The translations under genes and the position numbers were made by a program. Below the pieces are notes generated by a model. That model had not been told where the DNA came from, did not search any database, and saw only the letters and a list, made by a program, of their open reading frames with translations. From Flavobacteriaceae bacterium (GTDB taxonomy: Bacteria; Bacteroidota; Bacteroidia; Flavobacteriales; Flavobacteriaceae), in contig CANEXR010000020.1 in assembly GCA_947443815.1 (NCBI GenBank), forward strand, positions 1-20,239: a stretch of DNA of 20,239 nt. Direction: 5' to 3'. Positions 5,358 to 13,501 of the stretch are shown here, piece after piece (position 1 is the stretch's first letter; the number at the start of each line of letters is the position of its first letter).

Positions 5358-7064
5358 TTACTCCTTCAATCGACATGCTTTCACGGCTCCATCAACCACT
5401 ACTTCAGTCATTCCAAGAGTTGATAAATTCTTCATTGCCTTATCCCATTTCTTACCACTCAATTCCGATTTTATTTTCAACAAACCAAATTCCATTTGAT
5501 TGCTATTAGCTTCCAAAATAGCAACAATTAATTTTTCATCCTCTTCTAATTCCACTTGAACTTGTGTTTTCTCTGGACGCATCTGTGGAAAAAACAACAC
5601 TTCTTGAATAGAAGAATTGTTTGTCATCAACATCGCCAATCGGTCAATTCCAATACCAATTCCCGAAGTTGGGGGCATACCATATTCTAAAGCACGAATA
5701 AAATCTTGATCAATAAACATCGCTTCGTCATCTCCTTTTTCGGACAAACGCATTTGTTCTTCAAAACGTTCGCGTTGATCAATTGGGTCATTTAATTCAG
5801 AATAAGCATTTGCCAATTCTTTTCCGTTAACCATCAATTCAAAACGTTCTGTCAAATCTGGGTTATCTCGGTGTGATTTGCATAGCGGTGACATCTCTTT
5901 TGGATAATCGGTAATGAATGTAGGTTGCACATATAAATGCTCACATTTTTCACCAAAAATTTCATCAATTAATTTGCCTACGCCCATTGTAGCATCAACT
6001 TCCAAGTGCAATTTTTTGGCCACTTCCAGTAATTGTTCTTGACTCATTCCCGCTACATCAAAACCAGTATGTTCTTTTATAGCTTGAAGAATCGGTACTC
6101 TAGGATAAGGCGCCTTGAAATCTATCTTTTTATCACCTACTGTTACTTCAGTTGTTCCATGAACATTCAAAGCTATTTTTTCGAGTAAGGACTCTGTCGT
6201 ATCCATCATCCAATGATAGTCTTTATAAGCCACATAAAATTCTAAAACTGTAAATTCTGGATTGTGCGTTCTGTCCATTCCCTCATTACGAAAATCTTTT
6301 GCAAACTCATATACACCGTCAAATCCACCTACAATCAATCTCTTTAAATACAATTCGTTTGCAATTCTCAAATACAAAGGAATATTTAAAGCATTATGAT
6401 GCGAGACAAACGGCTTTGCCGAAGCACCACCCGGAATAGGTTGCAAAATTGGAGTTTCTACTTCCAAATATCCTTTTTCATTCAAAAAAGTACGAATCGT
6501 ATTCGTGATTTTCGTTCTTTTTATAAACGTATCTTTCACATGATCATTAACAATCAAATCCACATAGCGGCGACGGTATCTTTGTTCAGGATCTGCAAAA
6601 GCATCATGCACTTTCCCATCAGCATCCGTTTTTACCACAGGAAGTGGTTTTAGCGACTTAGCCAAAACAGTTAATCCATACACATGTACCGAAATTTCAC
6701 CCACCTGCGTTTTGAAAACTGTACCGCGAATCCCAATAAAATCACCAATGTCTAGCAGCTTTTTGAAAACCACATTGTACATCGTTTTTTCCTCATCCGT
6801 CGAAATATCATCTCGCGAAACATATACTTGTATGCGTCCTTCAGCATCTTTCAATTCCGCAAATGACGCCTTTCCCATGATGCGTTTTCCCATCAAACGA
6901 CCCGCCAAAACAACCTCTTTTCCCTCGTATTTTTCAAAATCAGCTAAGATTTCGCTAGAATATGCAGTGGTGATAAATTCGGCCGCAGGATAAGGTTCGA
7001 TGCCTAAATTGCGCAATTCGGTAAGTGCTTCTCTACGTAATATTTCTTGTTCGGATAATGCCAT
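5358..7064 (-). CDS. lysS: Lysyl-tRNA synthetase, class II
   Basis: LysRS charges tRNA-Lys with lysine in the cytoplasm. The 568-residue protein has the N-terminal OB-fold anticodon-binding domain (about 55-150, VVLAGRLMGKRIMGKASFAEL), class II motif 2 (FRNEGMDRTHNPEFTVLEFY) and motif 3 (GIGIGIDRLAMLMT), and the usual LFFPQMRPEK end of the catalytic core. About 69 further residues (500-568) follow; they read like a small winged-helix-type tail (LIVAILEANSNQMEFGLLKIK, KAMKNLSTLGMTEVVV). A longer LysRS is common in Bacteroidota compared with about 505 residues in E. coli. The start MALSEQEILRREAL matches family N-termini, and a good promoter lies just upstream. It stands alone and converges on the barrel gene. 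Confidence 0.97.
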   Translation of the reverse strand: MALSEQEILRREALTELRNLGIEPYPAAEFITTAYSSEILADFEKYEGKEVVLAGRLMGKRIMGKASFAELKDAEGRIQVYVSRDDISTDEEKTMYNVVFKKLLDIGDFIGIRGTVFKTQVGEISVHVYGLTVLAKSLKPLPVVKTDADGKVHDAFADPEQRYRRRYVDLIVNDHVKDTFIKRTKITNTIRTFLNEKGYLEVETPILQPIPGGASAKPFVSHHNALNIPLYLRIANELYLKRLIVGGFDGVYEFAKDFRNEGMDRTHNPEFTVLEFYVAYKDYHWMMDTTESLLEKIALNVHGTTEVTVGDKKIDFKAPYPRVPILQAIKEHTGFDVAGMSQEQLLEVAKKLHLEVDATMGVGKLIDEIFGEKCEHLYVQPTFITDYPKEMSPLCKSHRDNPDLTERFELMVNGKELANAYSELNDPIDQRERFEEQMRLSEKGDDEAMFIDQDFIRALEYGMPPTSGIGIGIDRLAMLMTNNSSIQEVLFFPQMRPEKTQVQVELEEDEKLIVAILEANSNQMEFGLLKIKSELSGKKWDKAMKNLSTLGMTEVVVDGAVKACRLKE

Positions 7065-7085
7065 TATGTTCTGATTTTAAGAGCG

Positions 7086-7117
7086 CAAAGATAGTCTTTA
7101 TGTCTGAAAATTACAAA
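7086..7117 (-). promoter_or_regulatory. Promoter of lysS
   Basis: Read on the minus strand, TATCTTTG (7093-7086) fits TAnnTTTG and TTTG (7117-7114) lies 20 bp upstream as the -33 element. The implied leader before the lysS ATG is about 15-20 nt. Confidence 0.7.
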
Positions 7118-7207
7118 ATCAAAAATGATTTCTTTCAAGCATTTTCTCCCTATAAAATACACGTAGTTGAGGCTTTTTTTGGAGCACAACTTTAATCCAT
7201 TTCAAAA

Positions 7208-7289
7208 CGACTCCTCCCGCTATCATTCCAATCTTTTTTATCGTTTTAAAAAAAACGATAAAAAAGGATTTTCCCTTCTATCGGGGCTA
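7208..7289 (+). repeat. Palindromic intergenic repeat, copy 2 (short form)
   Basis: A perfect 14-bp inverted repeat (TTTTTTATCGTTTT at 7234-7247, its complement at 7252-7265, AAAA loop) is flanked by CTCCCGCTATCATTCCAATC on the left and TTTTCCCTTCTATCGGGGCTA on the right. These flanks align with the ends of the element at 3991-4134 (TCCTGCTGTACAATGCAAGTC and TTTCCTTTTCCATCAGGGCTA) in the same orientation, while the stems are unrelated. It accounts for most of the gap between lysS and the lipoprotein gene. Confidence 0.7.
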
Positions 7290-7341
7290 TTCCATTACTT
7301 TTTCTTTTTCAAAACAACATCAAAAATAAAACGAATCATTG

Positions 7342-7349
7342 TACATTTG
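7342..7349 (+). promoter_or_regulatory. -7 promoter element of the lipoprotein gene
   Basis: TACATTTG fits TAnnTTTG and lies 26 bp before the ATG at 7376. No clear -33 element was seen. Confidence 0.5.
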
Positions 7350-7375
7350 ACAGCAATAATCATTTTAAAATCCAA

Positions 7376-8116
7376 ATGAAAAAATACATTTCTTTATTGT
7401 TAATACTACTTATCAGCAGTTGTCAAATCACAGAAACCATTCATTTAAACCCAAATGGCAGCGGTACTATCGTAATTTCAAAACTCCGTGACGAACAAAG
7501 TTACATGCAAGTAGCAGGCGAAAATTATTCGAAAGAAGAAAAATTTGAAGATACCACTTATGTATTTCATGATTTTATAACAAAATACGAAGCAACATTC
7601 TCAAAACTTCCCGCTTCCGAAAAAACTATTTTTCAAAAATTTGCAAACGTCAATGTTCATATCAAAAAAAGCTCTTACGAAAAAGAATATAAAACCACAA
7701 TAACTCAAAACTTCAATACCATAACAGAAGTTCCTGATTTATATAAAACCGAAGAATATGTTGATGATTTAATCCATAATTATGCCTTGACCGCCGAAGA
7801 ACATTATTATAAAGTCAATTACACTTTTGACGGAAGTCTTTTCAAAAGAATGGTAACCATAACCGATGCAGTACAATTAACCAAACAACAAGACCAAATA
7901 AAAGAATTGAAAAACCGCTATTCACAATTCAAAATCAACCAACCGTATGTTTTAAAGTATTATTTTCCAAGAAAGATAAAATCAGTATCAAACGCCAATG
8001 CAAAAATAAGCGAAGATAAAAAAACATTGGAACTACAATTCCTGATTACGGATTGTGTTGTAAATCCAGAAAGTACCAATCTTGAAGTGCTTTTAGAATC
8101 AGAAGCAATCGATTAA
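7376..8116 (+). CDS. Predicted lipoprotein of unknown function
   Basis: A 246-residue protein starting MKKYISLLLILLISSC, a clear lipoprotein signal peptide with lipidated Cys16 after LISS. The mature part opens with QITETIHLNPNGSGTIVIS, a pattern of short beta strands seen in flavobacterial lipoproteins whose function I cannot name. It continues with a Lys/Glu-rich region (about 85-190) and ends in another beta-like segment (KTLELQFLITDCVVNPESTNLEVLLE). There are no catalytic motifs or repeats. The gene has its own promoter, is not in an operon with the divergent lysS, and is followed by lipB, which also has a promoter. Location should be a periplasmic-facing membrane leaflet or the cell surface; nothing indicates a substrate. 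Confidence 0.8.
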   Translation: MKKYISLLLILLISSCQITETIHLNPNGSGTIVISKLRDEQSYMQVAGENYSKEEKFEDTTYVFHDFITKYEATFSKLPASEKTIFQKFANVNVHIKKSSYEKEYKTTITQNFNTITEVPDLYKTEEYVDDLIHNYALTAEEHYYKVNYTFDGSLFKRMVTITDAVQLTKQQDQIKELKNRYSQFKINQPYVLKYYFPRKIKSVSNANAKISEDKKTLELQFLITDCVVNPESTNLEVLLESEAID

Positions 8117-8153
8117 AAAACCTTTTAAGAAAAAGGATACACTCAAAACTTTG

Positions 8154-8161
8154 TACCTTTG
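8154..8161 (+). promoter_or_regulatory. -7 promoter element of lipB
   Basis: TACCTTTG fits TAnnTTTG, 54 bp before the lipB ATG. The leader between them contains CTTAGATTCTTTG and CCTTAGCGCCTTAG, a low-complexity, CTTAG-rich stretch. Confidence 0.5.
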
Positions 8162-8215
8162 CAAAAATAAATCTTAGATTCTTTGTGTAGGAGAACCTTA
8201 GCGCCTTAGAAAAAA

Positions 8216-8920
8216 ATGAACAAAACCATCCAACTTCAAGATTTAGCAAACAAAGATTACAAGGAAACTTGGGAATATCAAGAAGAATTGTTCAAAGGAA
8301 TTGTGGACTTAAAAATCAAAAATAGAAGAGAAGAAACGAGTTTGCCAACACCTAATTATTTCCTGTTTGTAGAACATCCGCACGTTTATACTTTAGGTAA
8401 AAGCGGGGATTTAAGTAACTTGCTTTTATCCGAAAAACAACTCGAAGCTAAAGGCGCTACTTTTTACAAAATCAATCGTGGTGGCGATATTACCTATCAT
8501 GGACCTGGACAAATTGTAGGTTATCCAATTATAGATTTAGAAAACTTCTTTACAGATATTCATAAATACTTGCGTTTTCTGGAAGAAGCTATTATCCTAA
8601 CCTTACAAGAATACGGAATTGAATGTGGTCGTAGCGAGGGCGAAACCGGAGTTTGGTTAGGTGTTGGAACCCCATTTGCAAGAAAAATTTGTGCGATGGG
8701 CGTGCGCGCCTCTCGTTGGGTAACCATGCACGGATTTGCACTCAATGTAAATGCCAATTTGGGTTATTTTGATAATATTATTCCCTGTGGTATTCGTGGT
8801 AAAGCGGTAACTTCTTTGCAGGTAGAATTAGGCGTTGAAAAAGTAGATGAAGCTGAAGTGAAAGCAAAAATCCTGAAACATTTTGCCCAATTATTTGAAG
8901 CGGAATTTGCGGTTTCTTAA
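8216..8920 (+). CDS. lipB: Lipoyl(octanoyl) transferase LipB
   Basis: LipB moves the octanoyl group from acyl carrier protein to lipoyl domains of 2-oxoacid dehydrogenases and the glycine cleavage system, the first step of endogenous lipoate synthesis. The 234-residue protein has the signature RGGDITYHGPGQIVGYP (about 88-104), the catalytic Lys157 in ARKICAMGV and the acyl-accepting Cys191 in IIPCGI; the 34-residue spacing between them matches E. coli LipB (K135/C169). MHGFALNVN is also typical. It has its own promoter and converges with rnhB. No lipA is visible in the window. Confidence 0.96.
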   Translation: MNKTIQLQDLANKDYKETWEYQEELFKGIVDLKIKNRREETSLPTPNYFLFVEHPHVYTLGKSGDLSNLLLSEKQLEAKGATFYKINRGGDITYHGPGQIVGYPIIDLENFFTDIHKYLRFLEEAIILTLQEYGIECGRSEGETGVWLGVGTPFARKICAMGVRASRWVTMHGFALNVNANLGYFDNIIPCGIRGKAVTSLQVELGVEKVDEAEVKAKILKHFAQLFEAEFAVS

Positions 8921-8937
8921 AACGGTATTATCAGAAA

Positions 8938-9597
8938 TTATAGTTCCAATTTTAACTGTTCCGGCAGCAATCGAAAACTCATTCGGTGGTATTTTGTAAC
9001 CCCAAATTTCCGAATCGCTTCCCGATGTTCTTTCGTAGGATACCCTTTATTTTGTTTCCAATTGTACATAGGAAACTCCTCATGAATGCGATTCATATAC
9101 GCATCGCGATACGTTTTTGCTAATACAGAAGCTGCAGCAATACTCATGAATTTAGCATCGCCTTTTATAATACTCACATTAGGAATCGTTTTTAATAATT
9201 CTATTTCCGTTTTAGAAAATTGTTTTCCAAATGTGTTTTTTAATCCTAATTTCGCATTCAATAATCGATTTCCATCTACGATAATAAATTCAGGAGTCGG
9301 ATTTAATTTCAAAATGCATTCCTGCATTCCTTTCATTGAAGCATTTAAAATATTTATTTCATCAATTTCTTTTGGCTCCAAATGAACCACTGCAAACGCA
9401 ATGGCTTGTTGCTCAATAATTGGTTGTAATTTTTCTCGTGCTTTTTCGGATAATTGCTTGCTGTCATTCAGAATTTCATTTTCAAAACCAAAAGGAAGAA
9501 TTACGGCAGCAGCAGTAACCGGACCAGCTAGGCAGCCACGACCCGCTTCATCAGTTCCTGTTTCTATTTCAAAATCAGAATAATTATTTAGTAACAT
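8938..9597 (-). CDS. rnhB: Ribonuclease HII
   Basis: RNase HII nicks the RNA strand of RNA-DNA hybrids and single ribonucleotides embedded in DNA. Catalytic residues are visible: Asp16 and Glu17 in GTDEAGRGCLAGPV, Asp108 in IIVDGN and Asp165 in AKTYRDAYM, numbered from the start chosen here. The GRG motif needed to recognise the 2'-OH at the junction is present. I chose ATG 9597 (MLLNNYSDFEIETGTDEAG), giving 219 residues, which places the first catalytic strand close to the N-terminus as usual. An upstream ATG at 9627 adds ten residues (MQYLSFKKSQ) and cannot be excluded. The gene ends 17 bp from the convergent lipB stop, and no hairpin was found in that short gap. Confidence 0.95.
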   Translation of the reverse strand: MLLNNYSDFEIETGTDEAGRGCLAGPVTAAAVILPFGFENEILNDSKQLSEKAREKLQPIIEQQAIAFAVVHLEPKEIDEINILNASMKGMQECILKLNPTPEFIIVDGNRLLNAKLGLKNTFGKQFSKTEIELLKTIPNVSIIKGDAKFMSIAAASVLAKTYRDAYMNRIHEEFPMYNWKQNKGYPTKEHREAIRKFGVTKYHRMSFRLLPEQLKLEL

Positions 9598-9714
9598 TTG
9601 TGATTTTTTAAAAGACAAATATTGCATTTTTTTCTTTAAAAGGCTTTATTTATGCCCTATTTCATTTAACATTCTTTAAATAAATGAATTTTTTATTTAT
9701 ACGCTTTTATCATT

Positions 9715-9722
9715 TACCTTTG
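9715..9722 (+). promoter_or_regulatory. -7 promoter element of the putative porin gene
   Basis: TACCTTTG fits TAnnTTTG and lies 47 bp before the ATG at 9770; the upstream region is strongly A/T-rich. Confidence 0.55.
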
Positions 9723-9769
9723 CCACAATAAAAATGGTAAGAACTGTAGCCTAATTATATCTTTTTCAA

Positions 9770-11725
9770 ATGAGAATTTTCTTTTTTTTAATTTTTTTGG
9801 CATTTCCGATAATGTTGTTTTCTCAAAATGGGAAAGAATTAGACTTCAGTACTAAATACCGAAGCGGTTTGGATACAACCAAAACCAAAAAGCCAGAAAA
9901 AGTGGCTACCATTGATATGTATCGAGTGATTACTTTAGAAAGAGATACCACTTACATTGATACTTCTTTGACGATTCAAAAAGAATACAGCCACAATTAC
10001 TTAAGGAAAGATAATTTTGGACTTTTGCCATTCGCAAATGATGGACAAACATACAATACGCTGCAATACAGTTTAACTGATTTTTCACCTTTGCCCGAAT
10101 TTGGATTCAAAGCAAAGCATTTTAATTTTTTAGAAGCCAATCAAATCAGGTATTGTTCCGTAGCTACTCCAGTTACCGAATTGTATTTTAAAACTACCCA
10201 ACAAAAAGGGCAGTCTGTAGATTCTTTTATCACATTGAATACCTCTGAAAACCTAAATTTTTCTATGGCTTACAAAGGATTACGTTCAGTAGGAAAATAC
10301 ATCAATCAATTATCAAGTACGGGAAATTTTAGATTTACCGTAAGTTACAATACTAAAAACAAACGCTATTTTACTAATGTGCATTATACTTATCAAGATA
10401 TTTTGAATGAAGAAAATGGAGGTATTACTACCGTTGAAGATTTCGAAAGTGAAAATATAGATTACAAAAACAGACAAAGATTAGAAGTTTATCTTACCGA
10501 CGCTAAATCTTTTCTGAAAGGGAAAAGATTTTTTGTAGATCATTTTTTTAGAGTTAACGGTACACAAGGAGCCAATAATTTATATGTTAACCATCAATTT
10601 AATTACGAAAATAAATTTTTTGAGTACAATCAAGCTACTGTTCCTTCGACTGTAAACGGGACTTTTGTTGATAGATTTGGCGAATCTTTTAAAACTAGCA
10701 ATATCAATGATCAAACGCATTATAATAAAATGTACAATAAGTTTGGTGTTGCATACGAGAATACAACTTTAGGAAAGTTTCAGTTTTTTATTGAAGATTT
10801 CAGGTCTAATTATTACTACAATCAAATCTTAATTTTTGATGATAGAATTGTGCCAAGCGCATTAAGCCAAAATATAAATAATGTAGGCGGTCAGTATGAA
10901 TACCGTAAAAACAAATGGAATGGTAAATTTTTGTACTCCAGATCCATTACCAATCAGTCTTTATCAAATCTAAATGGGAAATTGCAATATGATATTAATG
11001 ACGAAAATCAATTGACTTTTCAATATCAAAACATTAATAAACTACCCAACAATAATTATAATTTATATCAAAGTAGTTACATAGCTTATAATTGGTCCAA
11101 TGATTTTAAGAATGAAAAAATAAATACATTGAATGTCAATGCTACTACTCCTTGGGTCAATGCGTCTTTGCAGTTTTCAATTTTGAAGGACCATTTGTAT
11201 TTTGCAGATATTTCTAGTGCACAACAAATACTAGACAGGTCACAAATTATCGCTCCTGCACAATATGATGGAACGATAAACTATTTGTCTGTTAAAGTAA
11301 GTAAAGAGCTTAAATTCGGAAAATTTGCTTTAGATAATACCCTTTTATATCAAAAAACGGAGCAGCAAGATGCTATTTTAAACGTGCCAGAAATTGTTAC
11401 TCGAAACACGCTTTATTTTACTAATTATTTCTTCAAAAAAGCATTGTATTTACAAACGGGAATCGTATTTAATTATTTTACAAGTTATTATGCAAATGAT
11501 TATAATCCTGTAATTGGTGAGTTTTTTGTTCAAGAGAATAAGAAAATTGGTAATTTTCCCAATTTAGATTTTTTTGTTAATGCTCGTATTCAAAGAACTC
11601 GTATTTATTTCAAGGCAGAACATTTTAATTCCTCTTTGACAGGAAATAATTTCTACGCTTCGCCTAATAATCCCTACCGTGATTTTACTATTCGCTTTGG
11701 ATTGGTTTGGAATTTCTTTCAATAA
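9770..11725 (+). CDS. Putative porin (Porin_10-like outer membrane beta barrel)
   Basis: A 651-residue protein with a signal peptide (MRIFFFLIFLAFPIMLFSQ) and no lipobox. The region after it (about 25-95) is Lys/Thr/Asp-rich with DTTKTKKPEK and RDTTYIDTSLTIQKEYSHNYLRKDNFGLLPF, typical of the Bacteroidota putative porin family. The remainder is a long succession of short amphipathic, Tyr/Phe/Asn-rich strands (for example NFRFTVSYNTKNKRYFTNVHYTY, KFQFFIEDF, LYLQTGIVFNYF), ending FTIRFGLVWNFFQ with the terminal Phe-rich strand recognised by the barrel assembly machinery. It is predicted to be an outer membrane channel of unknown substrate. It has its own promoter and is monocistronic as far as can be seen. 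Family assignment is from overall pattern rather than a unique motif. Confidence 0.8.
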   Translation: MRIFFFLIFLAFPIMLFSQNGKELDFSTKYRSGLDTTKTKKPEKVATIDMYRVITLERDTTYIDTSLTIQKEYSHNYLRKDNFGLLPFANDGQTYNTLQYSLTDFSPLPEFGFKAKHFNFLEANQIRYCSVATPVTELYFKTTQQKGQSVDSFITLNTSENLNFSMAYKGLRSVGKYINQLSSTGNFRFTVSYNTKNKRYFTNVHYTYQDILNEENGGITTVEDFESENIDYKNRQRLEVYLTDAKSFLKGKRFFVDHFFRVNGTQGANNLYVNHQFNYENKFFEYNQATVPSTVNGTFVDRFGESFKTSNINDQTHYNKMYNKFGVAYENTTLGKFQFFIEDFRSNYYYNQILIFDDRIVPSALSQNINNVGGQYEYRKNKWNGKFLYSRSITNQSLSNLNGKLQYDINDENQLTFQYQNINKLPNNNYNLYQSSYIAYNWSNDFKNEKINTLNVNATTPWVNASLQFSILKDHLYFADISSAQQILDRSQIIAPAQYDGTINYLSVKVSKELKFGKFALDNTLLYQKTEQQDAILNVPEIVTRNTLYFTNYFFKKALYLQTGIVFNYFTSYYANDYNPVIGEFFVQENKKIGNFPNLDFFVNARIQRTRIYFKAEHFNSSLTGNNFYASPNNPYRDFTIRFGLVWNFFQ

Positions 11726-11752
11726 TTTTGTAGGTTTAAAAATATAAACTTG

Positions 11753-11782
11753 CAGACTAATTAAATTCATCCCGTTAGTCTG
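11753..11782 (+). other. Hairpin between the porin and the cystathionine beta-synthase-type gene
   Basis: CAGACTAA (11753-11760) and TTAGTCTG (11775-11782) are perfect 8-bp inverted repeats with a 14-nt spacer. No T-run follows, so it is a poor terminator; it could be a regulatory or operator-like site before the promoter at 11815. Confidence 0.4.
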
Positions 11783-11814
11783 AAGGATTGCGTTACTATT
11801 TTATAACAAAATGC

Positions 11815-11822
11815 TATATTTG
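11815..11822 (+). promoter_or_regulatory. -7 promoter element of the PLP enzyme gene
   Basis: TATATTTG fits TAnnTTTG exactly and lies 35 bp before the ATG at 11858. Confidence 0.55.
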
Positions 11823-11857
11823 TGTTAGAATTTATCAATCAATAAAAAAGAAATTCA

Positions 11858-13219
11858 ATGCAGTACGCAGAAAATATATTAGGCACAATCGGTAACACTC
11901 CATTAGTAAAACTCAATAAGATAGTTTCCGGAGTTGATGCTTTGATATTAGCAAAAGTAGAAACCTTCAATCCAGGAAATTCCGTAAAAGACCGAATGGC
12001 CGTAAAAATGATTGAAGATGCAGAAGCAGATGGTCGATTGAAACCGGGTGGAACTATCATCGAAGGTACTTCTGGAAATACAGGAATGGGATTGGCCTTA
12101 GTAGCCATTGTAAAAGGATATAAATTAATCTGTGTCATATCCGACAAACAATCTAAAGAAAAAATGGATATTCTACGTGCAGTTGGTGCTAAAGTAGTCG
12201 TTTGTCCTACTGATGTAGAGCCAACGGATCCCCGTTCGTATTATTCTGTTTCCAAAAGATTGGCCCAAGAAACACCTAACTCTTGGTATGTGAATCAATA
12301 TGATAATTTATCAAATTCTATTGCGCATTATGAGCAAACGGGTCCAGAAATTTGGGCGCAGACCGAAGGTAAAATTACTCATTTTGTAGTTGGAGTAGGA
12401 ACAGGAGGAACAATTTCAGGTGTTGGAAAGTACTTGAAAGAACAAAATCCCAAGATCAAAATATGGGGAATTGATACGTATGGTTCCGTTTTTAAAAAAT
12501 ACCACGAAACTGGAATTTTTGATGAGAATGAAATTTATTCTTATATCACAGAAGGAATTGGGGAAGATATTTTGCCAAAGAATGTTGATTTTTCTCTAAT
12601 CGATGGATTTACTAAAGTAACAGATAAAGATGCCGCTGTCTATACCCGAAAAATTGCACTCGAAGAAGGTATTTTTGTTGGTAATTCAGCTGGAGCAGCC
12701 ATAAAGGGATTGTTACAATTACAAGAACATTTCAAACCAGAAGATGTGGTTGTGGTGCTTTTTCACGATTCAGGGAGTCGTTATGTAGGCAAAATGTTCA
12801 ACGATGACTGGATGCGTGAACGAGGTTTTCTAGATGAAAATATAACCAAAGCTGAAGATGTTATCAAAAATCATATCGATAAACCATTGATTGTTGTTCG
12901 TACAGAAGAATTGGTTTCGCATGCTATTGAACGCATGCGTAAGTATAATATTTCGCAAATTCCAGTAGTTGATATCACTGGATTTGTTGGCTCTGTTGAT
13001 GAAACCGATTTATTTAGAAGTTATGTAGCGGATAAAAACGTAGCGGATAAACCCATCAAAGAAGTTATGGGAAAACCTTTTCCAATTGTAAAATTAGGAA
13101 CGCCAATCGAAGAGGTTTCTAAATTATTTACTAAAGAAAATGATGCCGTTTTGGTTGAACTTGAAAATAAAAACCACCAAATTATTACTAAGTCGGATAT
13201 TATAATGTCGATGAAGTAA
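11858..13219 (+). CDS. Cystathionine beta-synthase-type PLP enzyme with C-terminal CBS domains
   Basis: The 453-residue protein has the fold II PLP catalytic domain (about 1-325) followed by a pair of CBS domains (about 335-453). PLP-binding Lys44 sits in NPGNSVKDRMA, the substrate loop is GTSGNTGMGLA (70-80), and the phosphate cradle is GVGTGGTISG (179-188). LKPGGTIIEGTSGNTG and the SAGAAI segment align well with eukaryotic cystathionine beta-synthase, which condenses homocysteine with serine. The N-terminal haem domain of animal enzymes is absent. The CBS pair could bind adenosyl ligands (S-adenosylmethionine in the human enzyme), so allosteric control is plausible. Cysteine synthase or O-acetylserine-dependent activity is an alternative because the families overlap. 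No cystathionine gamma-lyase gene is nearby. Confidence 0.9.
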   Translation: MQYAENILGTIGNTPLVKLNKIVSGVDALILAKVETFNPGNSVKDRMAVKMIEDAEADGRLKPGGTIIEGTSGNTGMGLALVAIVKGYKLICVISDKQSKEKMDILRAVGAKVVVCPTDVEPTDPRSYYSVSKRLAQETPNSWYVNQYDNLSNSIAHYEQTGPEIWAQTEGKITHFVVGVGTGGTISGVGKYLKEQNPKIKIWGIDTYGSVFKKYHETGIFDENEIYSYITEGIGEDILPKNVDFSLIDGFTKVTDKDAAVYTRKIALEEGIFVGNSAGAAIKGLLQLQEHFKPEDVVVVLFHDSGSRYVGKMFNDDWMRERGFLDENITKAEDVIKNHIDKPLIVVRTEELVSHAIERMRKYNISQIPVVDITGFVGSVDETDLFRSYVADKNVADKPIKEVMGKPFPIVKLGTPIEEVSKLFTKENDAVLVELENKNHQIITKSDIIMSMK

Positions 13220-13245
13220 ACCTGGTTTAAATTAATTTAGCATAT

Positions 13246-13282
13246 ACCTGCAAGGTCTTTTTTGAACTTTGCAGGTTTTTTT
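13246..13282 (+). terminator. Intrinsic terminator after the PLP enzyme gene
   Basis: ACCTGCAAGGTC (from 13246) pairs with GAACTTTGCAGGT (to 13276), with eight perfect outer pairs, and is followed directly by a T-run interrupted once by G. Confidence 0.85.
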
Positions 13283-13343
13283 GTTTTTTGAAGTTGTCTG
13301 AATTGGTATTAGATAAAACAGACAGGATATTTTAAACTAAATA

Positions 13344-13410
13344 TTTTGTAACTTAAAAACAGTTATTATTGAGGTCATTCGAAGCAAAAAATCTTTTTTT
13401 TGTTACAAAA
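13344..13410 (+). other. Spaced 9-bp inverted repeat in the gap before the 132-residue gene
   Basis: TTTTGTAAC (13344-13352) and GTTACAAAA (13402-13410) are perfect inverted repeats 49 bp apart. The sequence between contains no gene. The stretch 13283-13474 otherwise shows only A/T-rich sequence. Confidence 0.4.
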
Positions 13411-13474
13411 GTATCTTTTAAAAAAAAATAATTGAAAATGCGGAAAACCGTAAAGAAACATTTTTCAGCTTGTA

Positions 13475-13482
13475 TATTTTTG
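13475..13482 (+). promoter_or_regulatory. -7 promoter element of the 132-residue gene
   Basis: TATTTTTG fits TAnnTTTG, 19 bp before the ATG at 13502. Confidence 0.55.
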
Positions 13483-13501
13483 AGAAAATAAAAAATAAAA
13501 G

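Noticed and set aside
7167..7379. A 70-codon plus-strand frame upstream of the lipoprotein gene
   Set aside because: It begins at TTG, spans the palindromic repeat at 7208-7289, encodes low-complexity Lys/Phe-rich sequence and overlaps the next gene's start; it is a by-product of the repeat.
8171..8213. CTTAG-rich leader before lipB as a riboswitch or repeat element
   Set aside because: There is no stable fold or recognisable aptamer; I have a vague memory of similar flavobacterial intergenic stretches but cannot support a call.
11839..12147. A 102-codon minus-strand frame over the start of the PLP enzyme gene
   Set aside because: It is antisense to conserved PLP-binding motifs and shows no protein-family features.
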